Below the pieces are notes generated by a model. That model did no database searches. It had not been told where the DNA came from and worked only from the letters and a program-made list of their open reading frames with translations. The position numbers and the translations under genes are program-made. From Chitinophaga sp. LS1 (GTDB lineage: Bacteria > Bacteroidota > Bacteroidia > Chitinophagales > Chitinophagaceae), in assembly GCF_034274695.1 (NCBI RefSeq), contig NZ_CP128362.1, positions 930,001 to 994,000 on the forward strand: a stretch of 64,000 bases of DNA, in the 5' to 3' direction. Positions 45,150 to 53,395 of the stretch are shown here, in pieces (the first letter of the stretch is position 1; each line of letters begins with the position of its first letter).

Positions 45150-46082
45150 ATGAGTGCAAATTATTCTCGACTCCTTCGGGATGACGACTTAGTACAACAT
45201 TTTATTGAAAAAGTTCTTCAATTCAGAACTACTCCAAAAATCATCAGGAAAATTGTGACAAGTGAGAAAATGTTGATGGATTTTAAGGAGGAAGAAAACA
45301 CGTTAATTAGTACAAAGCATAGAGACAGAGATTATGTAAGTGAACTAGATAGATGGAACTTAAGAGAACGTATCATTTCCGAATTGTATACACTACAAAG
45401 ATTGGAGAATGAGGATGAAACAACACTGGGGGCAGGAGGTGCCTTACCTCGCATACCTGTAAGATCAGAAAGAAGAGCCTTCATACTAATAGGGCCTCCG
45501 GCATCAGGAAAATCTTCTATAGCAAATGCTATATCTGAAGATGAAGGTGCTATCATCTTAGATTCTGATTTCGCCAAAAGGAAATTGCCTGAATTTGAAT
45601 ATGACTGCGGGGCAACCCTTGTTCAGGAAGAATCCAATAAAATTGTTTTTGGCTTTGGAGAAAACAATCCACAAAAAATTCAATCATTATATAACCGGGC
45701 TATTGAAAATGGGAACAATTTGGTAATTCCTAAAGTTGGACCAGATCCAAAATCTATAATTAAACTCGCCGAAACGCTGACTAAAATTGACTATCAGGTC
45801 AACTTAACATTAGTTTCTCTAAAACGGAGAGAAGCCACCATCAGGGCATTACATCGTTTTAATACTACCAAAAGGTATGTTCCACTGGGGTATATATTTG
45901 ATCAGGTTGGAAACGACCCGCTGCTGACATATTACTTAGTGAAAGAGAAAGGACAGGAATTTTTCAGCAGCTTTGGAGCTATTAGTACAGATGTTAATCT
46001 AAACGAAGCCCCTGAATGCATTGATCTAAAAGGAGATAATCCGGCTAAAAAATATAAACTTAATCAAGATCGATTTTTTTAA
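45150..46082 (+). CDS. Zeta-toxin-like P-loop kinase
   Basis: 310 aa. The Walker A motif GPPASGKSS lies at 115-123, followed by AIILDSDFAKRKLPEF (DSD-x3-K pattern of zeta toxins) and an Arg-rich lid region (KRREATIRALHRF...). Zeta toxins phosphorylate UDP-N-acetylglucosamine-type sugars or related nucleotides and poison cells. A 110-residue N-terminal helical region is extra to the classic toxin and may contain its own inhibitory element. A small basic protein gene starts 15 nt downstream; the order toxin then partner is reversed from the epsilon-zeta arrangement. Confidence 0.83.
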   Translation: MSANYSRLLRDDDLVQHFIEKVLQFRTTPKIIRKIVTSEKMLMDFKEEENTLISTKHRDRDYVSELDRWNLRERIISELYTLQRLENEDETTLGAGGALPRIPVRSERRAFILIGPPASGKSSIANAISEDEGAIILDSDFAKRKLPEFEYDCGATLVQEESNKIVFGFGENNPQKIQSLYNRAIENGNNLVIPKVGPDPKSIIKLAETLTKIDYQVNLTLVSLKRREATIRALHRFNTTKRYVPLGYIFDQVGNDPLLTYYLVKEKGQEFFSSFGAISTDVNLNEAPECIDLKGDNPAKKYKLNQDRFF

Positions 46083-46097
46083 CCAAACTGGCTTCAT

Positions 46098-46292
46098 ATG
46101 CAAAAGAAAATTATGACCGGGAAAATTTCTAAAAAGAAAAACAGAAGAGTTCCTAGAGGTTTTAAAAAAACAGACGCGCTGGTAAACAAAATGGACAGAT
46201 ACTACAGAGCTCTCTCTTACATTTATAAAGTGGAATCCGAAGCAATTGATATAATGATTGCATCTACAAATGCTTTTATTGCAAAGCAATAA
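46098..46292 (+). CDS. Small basic protein, possible partner of the zeta-toxin-like kinase
   Basis: 64 aa: a strongly basic N-terminus (KISKKKNRRVPRGFKKTD) and a helical C-terminus (MDRYYRALSYIYKVESEAID). It starts 15 nt after the toxin-like gene and shares its terminator, so it is co-transcribed. It does not look like the epsilon antitoxin. An antitoxin or accessory role is inferred from position only. Confidence 0.6.
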   Translation: MQKKIMTGKISKKKNRRVPRGFKKTDALVNKMDRYYRALSYIYKVESEAIDIMIASTNAFIAKQ

Positions 46293-46314
46293 ATTTGAAT
46301 AGCGATGTATCTAT

Positions 46315-46351
46315 AATAAAATCCTGCATTGTTAAAATGCAGGATTTTATT
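46315..46351. terminator. Bidirectional terminator after the zeta-toxin operon
   Basis: A perfect 16-bp stem (46315-46330 with 46336-46351) with 5-nt loop, A-rich on the left arm and T-rich on the right. It also lies downstream of the convergent Fic gene. Confidence 0.92.
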
Positions 46352-46427
46352 ATTAAAACGAACAAACATCTACATAAAAAAATCTGGTCATCAGGATATC
46401 GATCTCCTTAAAAAAATTCTTCAAAAT

Positions 46428-47537
46428 TTAAATATTCAGTGCATAATGCGTACTCCTCCCACCACCTCCAATATAAATAACCGCCCCCATCACCAACAGA
46501 TCCTGCAAATCTCTCGTAGCTGTAGCCTTTGATGTTTTCGTTATAGACATATACTTCTTCGCATTCATCCCTCCTTCAAAACCTTCAGGCCCCGCATCCA
46601 GCATTTTCAATATCGCCTTCGTCTGCCGCTCATTCATCTTATCTCTTAAAAGATCCACGAACTTTGTTTTCTTCAATGTAAACACAACCAGTTGCGTCGC
46701 TTCTATTTGCGCCTTCAAAATAGTAGTTACGAAGTAATGCACCCACTCCGTAATCTCATTACTTCTCTGGGCAGATTTGAGGTGTTGATAATAAGCTTTT
46801 CTATCCGCTTCGATAGTCTGGGATAGACTTAACAATACAGGCCTTCCTACAGTCTGTGACAAAGCCTTCTCAGCAATCGCTCTTCCTATTCTGCCATTAC
46901 CATCCTCAAAAGGATGAATAGATTCAAAATACAGATGTGCAATTGCAGAACGAATCGCTGGGTTCCTAATGGCCTTATTACCCCCTGGAGCAGTATCATT
47001 GAACCACTGAATAAACTGACTCATTTCTACAGCCACACTAGCCGAAGGCGGTGCCTCATAATGAACGGTCTCTTTTCCAAATGAGCCGGATATCACCTGC
47101 ATGGGAGACGTTCCTTTTCTCCATGCACCAATATTAATATGACTATTTCCCTGCATCAGCAGGTGATGCCATTCGAACAGCATTTTCTTTGTCAGCTTTT
47201 GATGATAGGTGTCGCGCACGGTCACCATCAATTCACCAGCGCCAGCAGCACTAAGGTCTTTAAAAGTATGATGTGGAGTAGGCAGGCCTAGCTTATTTCG
47301 AATAGAAGAAATCACATCCTGCCGGGTCAGAAATTCGCCCTCGATTGCAGAAGTTTTCATCGCTTCTACTACCATGATTTGAATAATGACTTCCTGCTGG
47401 AGATCCTGTGGAATAGCGTCCAACATGCCAGTTACATAACCAGTTTTCCCCGCAAATTCATACAGCACGGCTTCTATCTCCGGCGTACTACTATAGCGGA
47501 ATTCACGCCAATCAGGTTGTTGCCAATTGTATTTCAT
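46428..47537 (-). CDS. Fic-domain AMP-transferase-like protein with C-terminal helix-turn-helix
   Basis: 369 aa from the ATG at 47537 (MKYNWQQPDW). An N-terminal DUF4172-like region carries the inhibitory helix motif TSAIEG (62-67; pattern [ST]-x-x-x-E-[GN]), marking a self-inhibited class II Fic protein. The active-site motif HPFEDGNGRIGR is complete (208-219). The C-terminal 70 residues form a winged-helix (YMSITKTSKATATRDLQDL), so the protein can bind DNA; a perfect palindrome sits directly at its start codon. It transfers AMP to a target protein; target unknown. Confidence 0.92.
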   Translation of the reverse strand: MKYNWQQPDWREFRYSSTPEIEAVLYEFAGKTGYVTGMLDAIPQDLQQEVIIQIMVVEAMKTSAIEGEFLTRQDVISSIRNKLGLPTPHHTFKDLSAAGAGELMVTVRDTYHQKLTKKMLFEWHHLLMQGNSHINIGAWRKGTSPMQVISGSFGKETVHYEAPPSASVAVEMSQFIQWFNDTAPGGNKAIRNPAIRSAIAHLYFESIHPFEDGNGRIGRAIAEKALSQTVGRPVLLSLSQTIEADRKAYYQHLKSAQRSNEITEWVHYFVTTILKAQIEATQLVVFTLKKTKFVDLLRDKMNERQTKAILKMLDAGPEGFEGGMNAKKYMSITKTSKATATRDLQDLLVMGAVIYIGGGGRSTHYALNI

Positions 47538-47592
47538 GAGCCGAATAATTAACTTATTCGGCTCAAATATAGCCATTTTCTGAGCCGATTAA
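47538..47592 (-). promoter_or_regulatory. Promoter and palindromic operator of the Fic gene
   Basis: An 11-bp inverted repeat (gagccgaataa 47538-47548 / ttattcggctc 47554-47564, TTAAC spacer) abuts the start codon. A third half-site (gagccgattaa) follows at 47582. Between them the minus strand has TATATTTG (47571-47564), a perfect -7 element that overlaps the palindrome by one base. Binding by the Fic protein's own winged helix would block the promoter. Confidence 0.7.
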
Positions 47593-47689
47593 CCCTTTTA
47601 CCAAAAATCCCCCAAACCATTCAATCCACCCCCTCCATCCTCCCTACCACCGAAATCTTTTCCCCCTCCTTCCCCATTCTCCCACCTTT

Positions 47690-48079
47690 ACATTCCTAAC
47701 CTACAAAAACGACTATACCCGCTGGCTACCATCTGCCATGCTCAACTATGCCATCAACGACAACCACAACCTCTCCTTCGCACTGAAAAGCGATTTCAAC
47801 AGACCCTCCTTTTGGCAAATGAATCCATTCATGACCTACTCCAGCAATAAATCAGGTGTAAATGGCAATCCATTTATCAAACCCACCCAAAGCATTCACG
47901 CAGAACTCACCTACGTCTACCACCAGAATTATATCTTCATGACTAGTTATGGCAAAGAGAAAAGCCTCTTCCAACAAGTCGTGACTTTAATACCACCTGA
48001 CACATTCATCTATTACTGGAACAACTACGGTTTCTCCAAATCCCTTGCACTCACCTCCATGATCAAGATTAATGAATAG
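47690..48079 (+). pseudogene. Remnant of an outer-membrane beta-barrel (TonB-receptor-like) gene
   Basis: From about 47690 the frame reads TYKNDYTRWLPSAMLNYAIN, then FNRPSFWQMNPFMTYSS and GNPFIKPTQSIHAELTYVYH, the characteristic mid-to-late barrel segment of the family represented at 18259. The signal peptide, regulatory domain and plug are missing, and the C-terminus is cut short at 48079. The internal ATG at 47738 is not a credible start. Probably a deletion remnant. Confidence 0.7.
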
Positions 48080-48139
48080 TGTTAAACATTTCGAAGAAAT
48101 CGTCAAGTCTTAGAACGTCGGTGCCATGATCTTTGCAGC

Positions 48140-48925
48140 ATGAAAAAAACAATCTTCATCACCGGTACCTCAACCGGCTTTGGCCGTGAGGTGACTAAAT
48201 TATTTCAGCAACACGGCTGGAATGTAATCGCGACGATGCGCAATCCTGACAAAGAAGCGGAGTTGCAGCAGTTGGAAAATGTACTTGTTACCAGGTTGGA
48301 TGTACAGGACCAGACTTCTATTACACAGGCGGTGAACGAAGGGTTGAACCGTTTTGGCAAAATAGATGTGCTCATCAATAATGCAGGATATAGTGTGATG
48401 GGCGCTTTCGAATCTTCTACCCACGAGCAGTTACTACAAATGTACAAGGTGAATGTATTCGGTCTCATGGACGTGACACGGGCTATCCTGCCTTATATGA
48501 GAGAGCAGGGACATGGTACGATCATTAACCTCTCCTCTATCGCAGGTGTATTGGGTTTCCCTTTTGGGAGTCCGTATGTGAGTAGTAAATTTGCAGTAGA
48601 AGGATTTTCAGAATCTTTACATCATGAGCTCAAGCCTTTAAATATTGGTGTGAAACTCATCGAACCGGGCTCTGTCGATACGAATTTCCGTAACAACGTA
48701 CAGTTGATCAAAAATGAAATTGCGGCTTACAATGAACATTTTGCAACTTTCATGGGCAATTTATCAGCTTTGACAGCGCCTATGAAACCAACCACAGCAG
48801 CAGATGTAGCGCGATTGATCTACGAAGCGGCGACAGACAATACAGACCGGCTGAGATATATGATTGGAGAAGATGCTGAATTTTATATTAGGAAAAAAAA
48901 TAACCAGGAAATACCATGGCAATAA
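48140..48925 (+). CDS. Short-chain dehydrogenase/reductase
   Basis: 261 aa. Classical SDR signatures: cofactor loop TGTSTGFG (8-15), NNAG (80-83), the catalytic Ser at about 132-133 (NLSSIAG), and YVSSK (Tyr146, Lys150). It reduces or oxidises a small carbonyl or alcohol with NAD(P). Its last 20 codons (GEDAEFYIRKKNNQEIPWQ) form the first copy of the tandem repeat that separates it from the AraC gene at 49335. The stop originally overlapped the AraC start (ccATGGCAATAATAG). Confidence 0.93.
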   Translation: MKKTIFITGTSTGFGREVTKLFQQHGWNVIATMRNPDKEAELQQLENVLVTRLDVQDQTSITQAVNEGLNRFGKIDVLINNAGYSVMGAFESSTHEQLLQMYKVNVFGLMDVTRAILPYMREQGHGTIINLSSIAGVLGFPFGSPYVSSKFAVEGFSESLHHELKPLNIGVKLIEPGSVDTNFRNNVQLIKNEIAAYNEHFATFMGNLSALTAPMKPTTAADVARLIYEAATDNTDRLRYMIGEDAEFYIRKKNNQEIPWQ

Positions 48926-49346
48926 TAGATGGACTGGAGAAGATGCTGAATTTTATATCAGGGAAAAAAATAACCAGGAAATACCATGGCAATCATAGAT
49001 GTATTGGAGATGATGCTGAATTTTATAGCAATATAAAAACAACAACCAGCAAATAACATGGCAATCACAGATGTATTGGAGATGATGCTGAATTTTATAG
49101 CAATATAAAAACAACAACCAGCAAATAACATGGCAATCACAGATGTATTGGAGATGATGCTGAATTTTATAGCAATATAAAAACAACAACCAGCAAATAA
49201 CATGGCAATCACAGATGTATTGGAGATGATGCTGAATTTTATAGCAATATAAAAACAACAACCAGCAAATAACATGGCAATCACAGATGTATTGAAGAAG
49301 ATGCTGAATTTTATAGCAATATAAAAACAACAACATGGCAATCATA
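48866..49346. repeat. Seven-copy 70-72-bp tandem repeat of the SDR/AraC gene junction
   Basis: The core gatgctgaatttta starts at 48872, 48942, 49012, 49084, 49156, 49228 and 49300. Every unit contains a start-like catggcaatca; in most copies this opens a 16-codon frame (MAITDVLEMMLNFIAI). The first copy is the SDR C-terminus and the last leads into the AraC gene at 49335. Copies 4-6 are almost identical, so the expansion looks recent. Long minus-strand frames across it are artefacts of the repeat. Confidence 0.95.
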
Positions 49347-50219
49347 GATATAAAATCTATTGCTGACCTGCACGAGATTGCAGGTCTTGGGAAGCCGACG
49401 CACCCGCTTGTGGCTGCCATTGAAATGACTGGTGTAAGACAACCTACCCCATCCAACTCCTCCTACAGGTTGGGTTGCTATAGTATTCTATGTAAACAAT
49501 ACATTGGCCAGTTAAAATATGGTCAGTCCTATTACGACTTCGGTGAAGGTTCATTGATGTTCACCGCTCCTGGCCAGGTAATGACCCCCAGCCCTGGCGA
49601 TTATGTCGAGCAAGGCTGGGGATTATTTTTTCATCCTGACCTGATTAATAATAGTCCGTTGGGACGTAAGATCATTGATTGCTCCTTCTTTCATTATGCA
49701 ACCAATGAGGCGCTGTTCGTGACAGAAGAGGAGAAACAGATTCTCACGACCTGTTTTGACAACATCCGGAAAGAATATTCACAACGTATCGATAAGCATA
49801 CCAATAGTTTGATTCAGTCGAATATCGCCTTGCTGTTAGACTACTGCACCCGGTTTTATGACAGGCAGTTCTATACGCATGAAAAGGTCAATACCGATAT
49901 GGTACAGCAATTTGAAAAACTGCTGAAAGATTATTTTGCACAGGAGCATACAGCGCTGCCAGGGGTTGCTTACTTTGCAAAGCAGCTAAACCTTTCGCCG
50001 AATTACTTATCTGATTTATTGCAACGGTTTACAGGTAAGACGACACAGGAGCATATTCATTTGCAGGTGGTAGATATGGCGAAATCGCTATTGTGGAGTA
50101 CGGAGAAGAATATTAGTGAAATAGCGTATTCACTGGGTTTTGAACATGCTTCGCATTTTACGCGGTTGTTTAAGCAGAAAACGGGTTATGCGCCGAGTGA
50201 GTTTAGAAGATTGAATTAA
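49335..50219 (+). CDS. AraC-family transcriptional regulator
   Basis: 294 aa. An N-terminal cupin-like sensor (about 40-130: SYYDFGEGSLMFTAPGQVM) and a C-terminal AraC DNA-binding domain (about 190-294) with both helix-turn-helix units: VAYFAKQLNLSPNYLSDLLQ and ISEIAYSLGFEHASHFTRLF, ending KTGYAPSEFRRLN. It is downstream of the SDR gene and its stop overlaps that of the convergent aldo/keto reductase by 4 bp. It likely controls the SDR or reductase gene. The start MAIID is the only one in frame with the repeat copies. Confidence 0.93.
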   Translation: MAIIDIKSIADLHEIAGLGKPTHPLVAAIEMTGVRQPTPSNSSYRLGCYSILCKQYIGQLKYGQSYYDFGEGSLMFTAPGQVMTPSPGDYVEQGWGLFFHPDLINNSPLGRKIIDCSFFHYATNEALFVTEEEKQILTTCFDNIRKEYSQRIDKHTNSLIQSNIALLLDYCTRFYDRQFYTHEKVNTDMVQQFEKLLKDYFAQEHTALPGVAYFAKQLNLSPNYLSDLLQRFTGKTTQEHIHLQVVDMAKSLLWSTEKNISEIAYSLGFEHASHFTRLFKQKTGYAPSEFRRLN

Positions 50220-51205
50220 CCATTCAACGCTTTCATCAAAAACTCAGGATACCTCGTCCCCGCCGCAATTCCCGCCGGCATAATCGCTTCTATACTTTGC
50301 AAATCCTCCTGCGTAAGCTGCACTTGCTCTGCTGCAATATTTTCTTCCAGTTTATGTATCCGCTTCGTCCCCGGAATAGCAATAATATGCTCCCCCTGCG
50401 CCAACACCCATGCCAGTGCTAACTGTGTAGGTGTACACCCTTTCTGCGCAGCCAATATTTTGATTTGCTCCACCAGCTCAAGATTCTTATAGAAATTCTC
50501 CCCTTGAAAACGTGGCATATTTGGCCGGTTATCTTTCAGATCTTCAGGTGATTTTATATCACCAGTCAAAAATCCTCTGCTCAAAGGCGAATAAGCGACA
50601 ATACCAATTCCCAATTCACGGGTAACAGGTAGCACTTCTGCTTCAATCTCTCTACTCCAAAGAGAATATTCAATTTGTAACGCTGTAATAGGCGCTACCG
50701 TCGCCGCTTTTCTGATGGTAGATGCAGATGCTTCAGAAAGACCAATGTACCGGATAACGCCTTTATCCACCATATCCGCCAGTGCACCCACCGTATCTTC
50801 AATAGGTACATTTGGATCTACACGCCCCGGTGTATATAGGTCGATGTAATCTGTTTTTAATCTTTGTAAACTGTAGAGAATAGCATTCTTTAAATAATCT
50901 GGATGCGCATTGACAGGGCCAAAACCAAATCCTTTATTCGCTGCAGGGGCGAACATTTGCCCTGTCTTTACTGAGAGAAACGCTTTGTCGCGCTTGCCTT
51001 TGATCGCTTTGCCGATCAATTCTTCATTGTGACCGGTGCGGTAATAATCAGCGGTGTCTAAAAAGTTATGTCCCAGCTCAAGTGCTCTTTCAATCACTTT
51101 AATTGATTCCTGGTCATCTGCTACGCCGTAGGCGCCTGATAAACTCATACATCCAAGACCGATGGATGATACGAGTGGTCCGTTTGTTCCAAATTTTCTA
51201 TTCAT
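50216..51205 (-). CDS. Aldo/keto reductase
   Basis: 329 aa. Typical opening FGTNGPLVSSIGLGCMSLSG, catalytic Asp and Tyr in FLDTADYY, Lys in LSVKTG, cofactor segments IEYSLWSREIE and AIPGTKRIHKLEEN. The usual catalytic His (LHRVDP in many relatives) is replaced in LYTPGRVDPNVP, as in a known subset of this group. An NADPH-dependent carbonyl reductase; substrate unknown. Convergent with the AraC gene at 49335 and downstream of the AraC gene at 51359 on the same strand. Confidence 0.93.
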   Translation of the reverse strand: MNRKFGTNGPLVSSIGLGCMSLSGAYGVADDQESIKVIERALELGHNFLDTADYYRTGHNEELIGKAIKGKRDKAFLSVKTGQMFAPAANKGFGFGPVNAHPDYLKNAILYSLQRLKTDYIDLYTPGRVDPNVPIEDTVGALADMVDKGVIRYIGLSEASASTIRKAATVAPITALQIEYSLWSREIEAEVLPVTRELGIGIVAYSPLSRGFLTGDIKSPEDLKDNRPNMPRFQGENFYKNLELVEQIKILAAQKGCTPTQLALAWVLAQGEHIIAIPGTKRIHKLEENIAAEQVQLTQEDLQSIEAIMPAGIAAGTRYPEFLMKALNG

Positions 51206-51358
51206 GGTTCAAATTTCAGAAGAACCACTTAAGCGGGCCCGGACAAAACGTATTAGTTCCCTGACAAATCCTGAATAAAGAAGAAGGATAGGAACTACCG
51301 GAACAATCCCCTCAAAAATCCTGCATAAAAGTGATAACGGTCTTCACCCAGCAGCCCA

Positions 51359-52201
51359 TCACAAATCCTGAATGAACATTGCGATCGTCTGACCAGTGAC
51401 CTTCTTAAATAAGCGGGAGAAGTATTCGGGATCATTAAACCCCAGGTCATAAGCCAATTCCTTAATAGAACAGTTTCTTGCATAAAACAACCTACGCTTT
51501 GCTTCCAGTATGAGCCGGTTGGTAATGAACTCTTTCGGACTCAAACCTGAATATTGCTTAACAATGCTATACAAACTGTTTGTATTCAAAGCGAGTTCTT
51601 CTGCAATCTCAATAATACTGGGATGATCCGTGAGATTGTTCTCTATTAATAATTTAAAATTGATATACTTAGCAAGCTTGTCATCCGCAGGCTGTTTATC
51701 CACAGCGAAATAAGCGGAATTGATTTCTGTTAATAAACTATTGAGATGCGCCAGTATCAGGTCGGGATCGGTATCCATAGTACTGAGCAATCCGAGTAGC
51801 ATTTCAAAGATGGATTTCAGTCTGGCAGCTGCGGGAGGGGTGAAGTGGATTTTCTGGTTGTTGAGAGGATTGATGAGGAAAGGGTATTGCCTTGGTAAGA
51901 GCGACAGACTACTTTCCTCAAAGCCCAGTTTGAAAAAGTTAATCCCTTTTTTTGAATCAGGTACATGGTGGATTTGGTGCGGCAACACAAAGAGGAGCTC
52001 GTTTGCCTGTATATCGAAATGCTGTAAGTCTACGCCATGGCGGGTAGTGCCTTCCAGCACAAAAAGGAACAGGTAATGTGTTTTGCGATGAGCAGGCGAG
52101 TGGGGCCCCAGGATTTCCGGAGGAAGGCTCCCGAAAGTAGGGGAGATGATACGGATAGGGAGTTTGTTGTTTTGTGTATGTTGATGAAGGATGGAATTCA
52201 T
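51359..52201 (-). CDS. AraC-family transcriptional regulator
   Basis: 280 aa. N-terminal cupin-type sensor (about 15-110: HYLFLFVLEGTTRHGVDLQ, LPHQIHHVPDSKKG) and a C-terminal AraC domain: IIEIAEELALNTNSLYSIVK and SIKELAYDLGFNDPEYFSRL, ending VTGQTIAMFIQDL. It is probably co-transcribed with, or controls, the aldo/keto reductase 150 bp downstream. Its start codon overlaps the stop of the small frame at 52198 (ATGA). Degenerate copies of its last codons (aaatcctg-at) recur at about 51262 and 51314. Confidence 0.92.
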   Translation of the reverse strand: MNSILHQHTQNNKLPIRIISPTFGSLPPEILGPHSPAHRKTHYLFLFVLEGTTRHGVDLQHFDIQANELLFVLPHQIHHVPDSKKGINFFKLGFEESSLSLLPRQYPFLINPLNNQKIHFTPPAAARLKSIFEMLLGLLSTMDTDPDLILAHLNSLLTEINSAYFAVDKQPADDKLAKYINFKLLIENNLTDHPSIIEIAEELALNTNSLYSIVKQYSGLSPKEFITNRLILEAKRRLFYARNCSIKELAYDLGFNDPEYFSRLFKKVTGQTIAMFIQDL

Positions 52202-52413
52202 TGTATAAAAGTAGGGAATAACTCAACCTCAAAAAATGTCTTGCCTTCCACATCCATCAAGACCAAAGCCGCCATCATATACGTCGCATCAGTCGTCACG
52301 ATCAGGGCATCTTTGAATGCTTCATAACTATTCCACGAGCCTGGAATACAAAGGATCGTCTTTGCTAAACGGGGAGCCGGAGCTGATTCTTCTTTTTTAT
52401 TAAAGAGCCACAT
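52198..52413 (-). CDS. Short DUF4261-like protein, possibly truncated
   Basis: 71 aa from the ATG at 52413 (MWLFNKKEES). LAKTILCIPGSWNSYEAF, then a TTDATYMMAALVLMDVEGK segment, resembles the beginning of DUF4261-type proteins, which are much longer, so this may be a gene remnant. The stop overlaps the start of the AraC gene by 4 nt (ATGA), suggesting translational coupling. No function assigned. Confidence 0.5.
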   Translation of the reverse strand: MWLFNKKEESAPAPRLAKTILCIPGSWNSYEAFKDALIVTTDATYMMAALVLMDVEGKTFFEVELFPTFIQ

Positions 52414-52666
52414 GTAACTAAGATCGTAATTTTTCCCGAAATTATATGATGCCGCTTTACAAACAATACACACCCTACTTTTGCACATAATCCGTAAAGC
52501 CATTATCCGCTACCGGCCCAATAAAATCAATGTCTGCAAAAGATTGTAACAGATCACCTCAACGGATCATCGATTCGAAGATAGTATGTTGTGTACACAT
52601 AAATTATCACCAACAATTAATATGCCCCGGAATAGTTCTATATTTATCTCAATAAAATTTTAACCC

Positions 52667-53371
52667 ATGAAGATCCCTGAAGCATTCAACGACATCATCA
52701 AAGACCACCTCAATGTCAATGCCGCCTGGCTACCGATTACAAACACCTTTCAACTAGGTGACTACGGCATCTTCTCCAACGGTGTATTTATGCAACTAGG
52801 CAATATCAAAGAATTTGGTATTACGTATGAAACCGCCGAAGGCCCGGATAGCAGTATCAACTTCACCTCTTCCGAAACCAGTGTAATCAACTTTTCAGGA
52901 GACGCACAGGTAGATGTGATCCCGCCCACAGCCATCGATGCAAAAGTGACCATGAAATTCGGCCGGAAAGGGTCCTTCTTTGTAAAATCTCCTGTGATAC
53001 AGGTAAAAGTAATGCAGAACATTCACCAGATAGGCACACGGCTCAAAGCCACTGAAGGCTGGAAGAGAAAATGGAAAGTCGTACACCAGCTATACAACGC
53101 ACAAGATGCAGCCATCTTCTCTACCATTGCAGCAGATACCGACCTCACTTTTAGTGGCGATGTAAAAGCACTGAAAGCCTTGAATTTAGGCGCAGCAAAT
53201 ATCAATGTAAATACTTCAAAAGAAATGGGATTAGAAATGCATGGAAAGGCGGGGATCATTGCCCTTGGGTTATTTAAATTAAGATGGCTGGGTGATGGTG
53301 TTAAATCAATGGACTTTACCCAACAAGATATAGAATTACTACATGGCGAGATAGAAGATGATAGCCTGTGA
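52667..53371 (+). CDS. Hypothetical protein
   Basis: 234 aa, no signal peptide and no cysteine. The N-terminus (FQLGDYGIFSNGVFMQLGNI) and middle (STIAADTDLTFSGDVKALKAL) are beta-rich with a final amphipathic stretch. I do not recognise a family. The next gene on the other strand is a GMC oxidoreductase sharing a terminator. Codon use looks like that of its neighbours. Confidence 0.75.
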   Translation: MKIPEAFNDIIKDHLNVNAAWLPITNTFQLGDYGIFSNGVFMQLGNIKEFGITYETAEGPDSSINFTSSETSVINFSGDAQVDVIPPTAIDAKVTMKFGRKGSFFVKSPVIQVKVMQNIHQIGTRLKATEGWKRKWKVVHQLYNAQDAAIFSTIAADTDLTFSGDVKALKALNLGAANINVNTSKEMGLEMHGKAGIIALGLFKLRWLGDGVKSMDFTQQDIELLHGEIEDDSL

Positions 53372-53386
53372 GCATTGCTCACAGGC
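53364..53386. terminator. Shared terminator between the hypothetical protein and the GMC oxidoreductase
   Basis: An inverted repeat gcctgtgag / ctcacaggc (53364-53372 with 53378-53386) overlaps the stop codon of the plus-strand gene, 10 nt before the stop of the convergent one. Confidence 0.7.
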
Positions 53387-53395
53387 CTTGTATCA

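Noticed and set aside
48953..49456. Long minus-strand frames with repeated CYKIQHHLQYICDCH-type units
   Set aside because: They arise from the 72-bp tandem repeat read on the opposite strand; the unit is a multiple of three, so stops never appear. The plus-strand genes on both sides explain the sequence.
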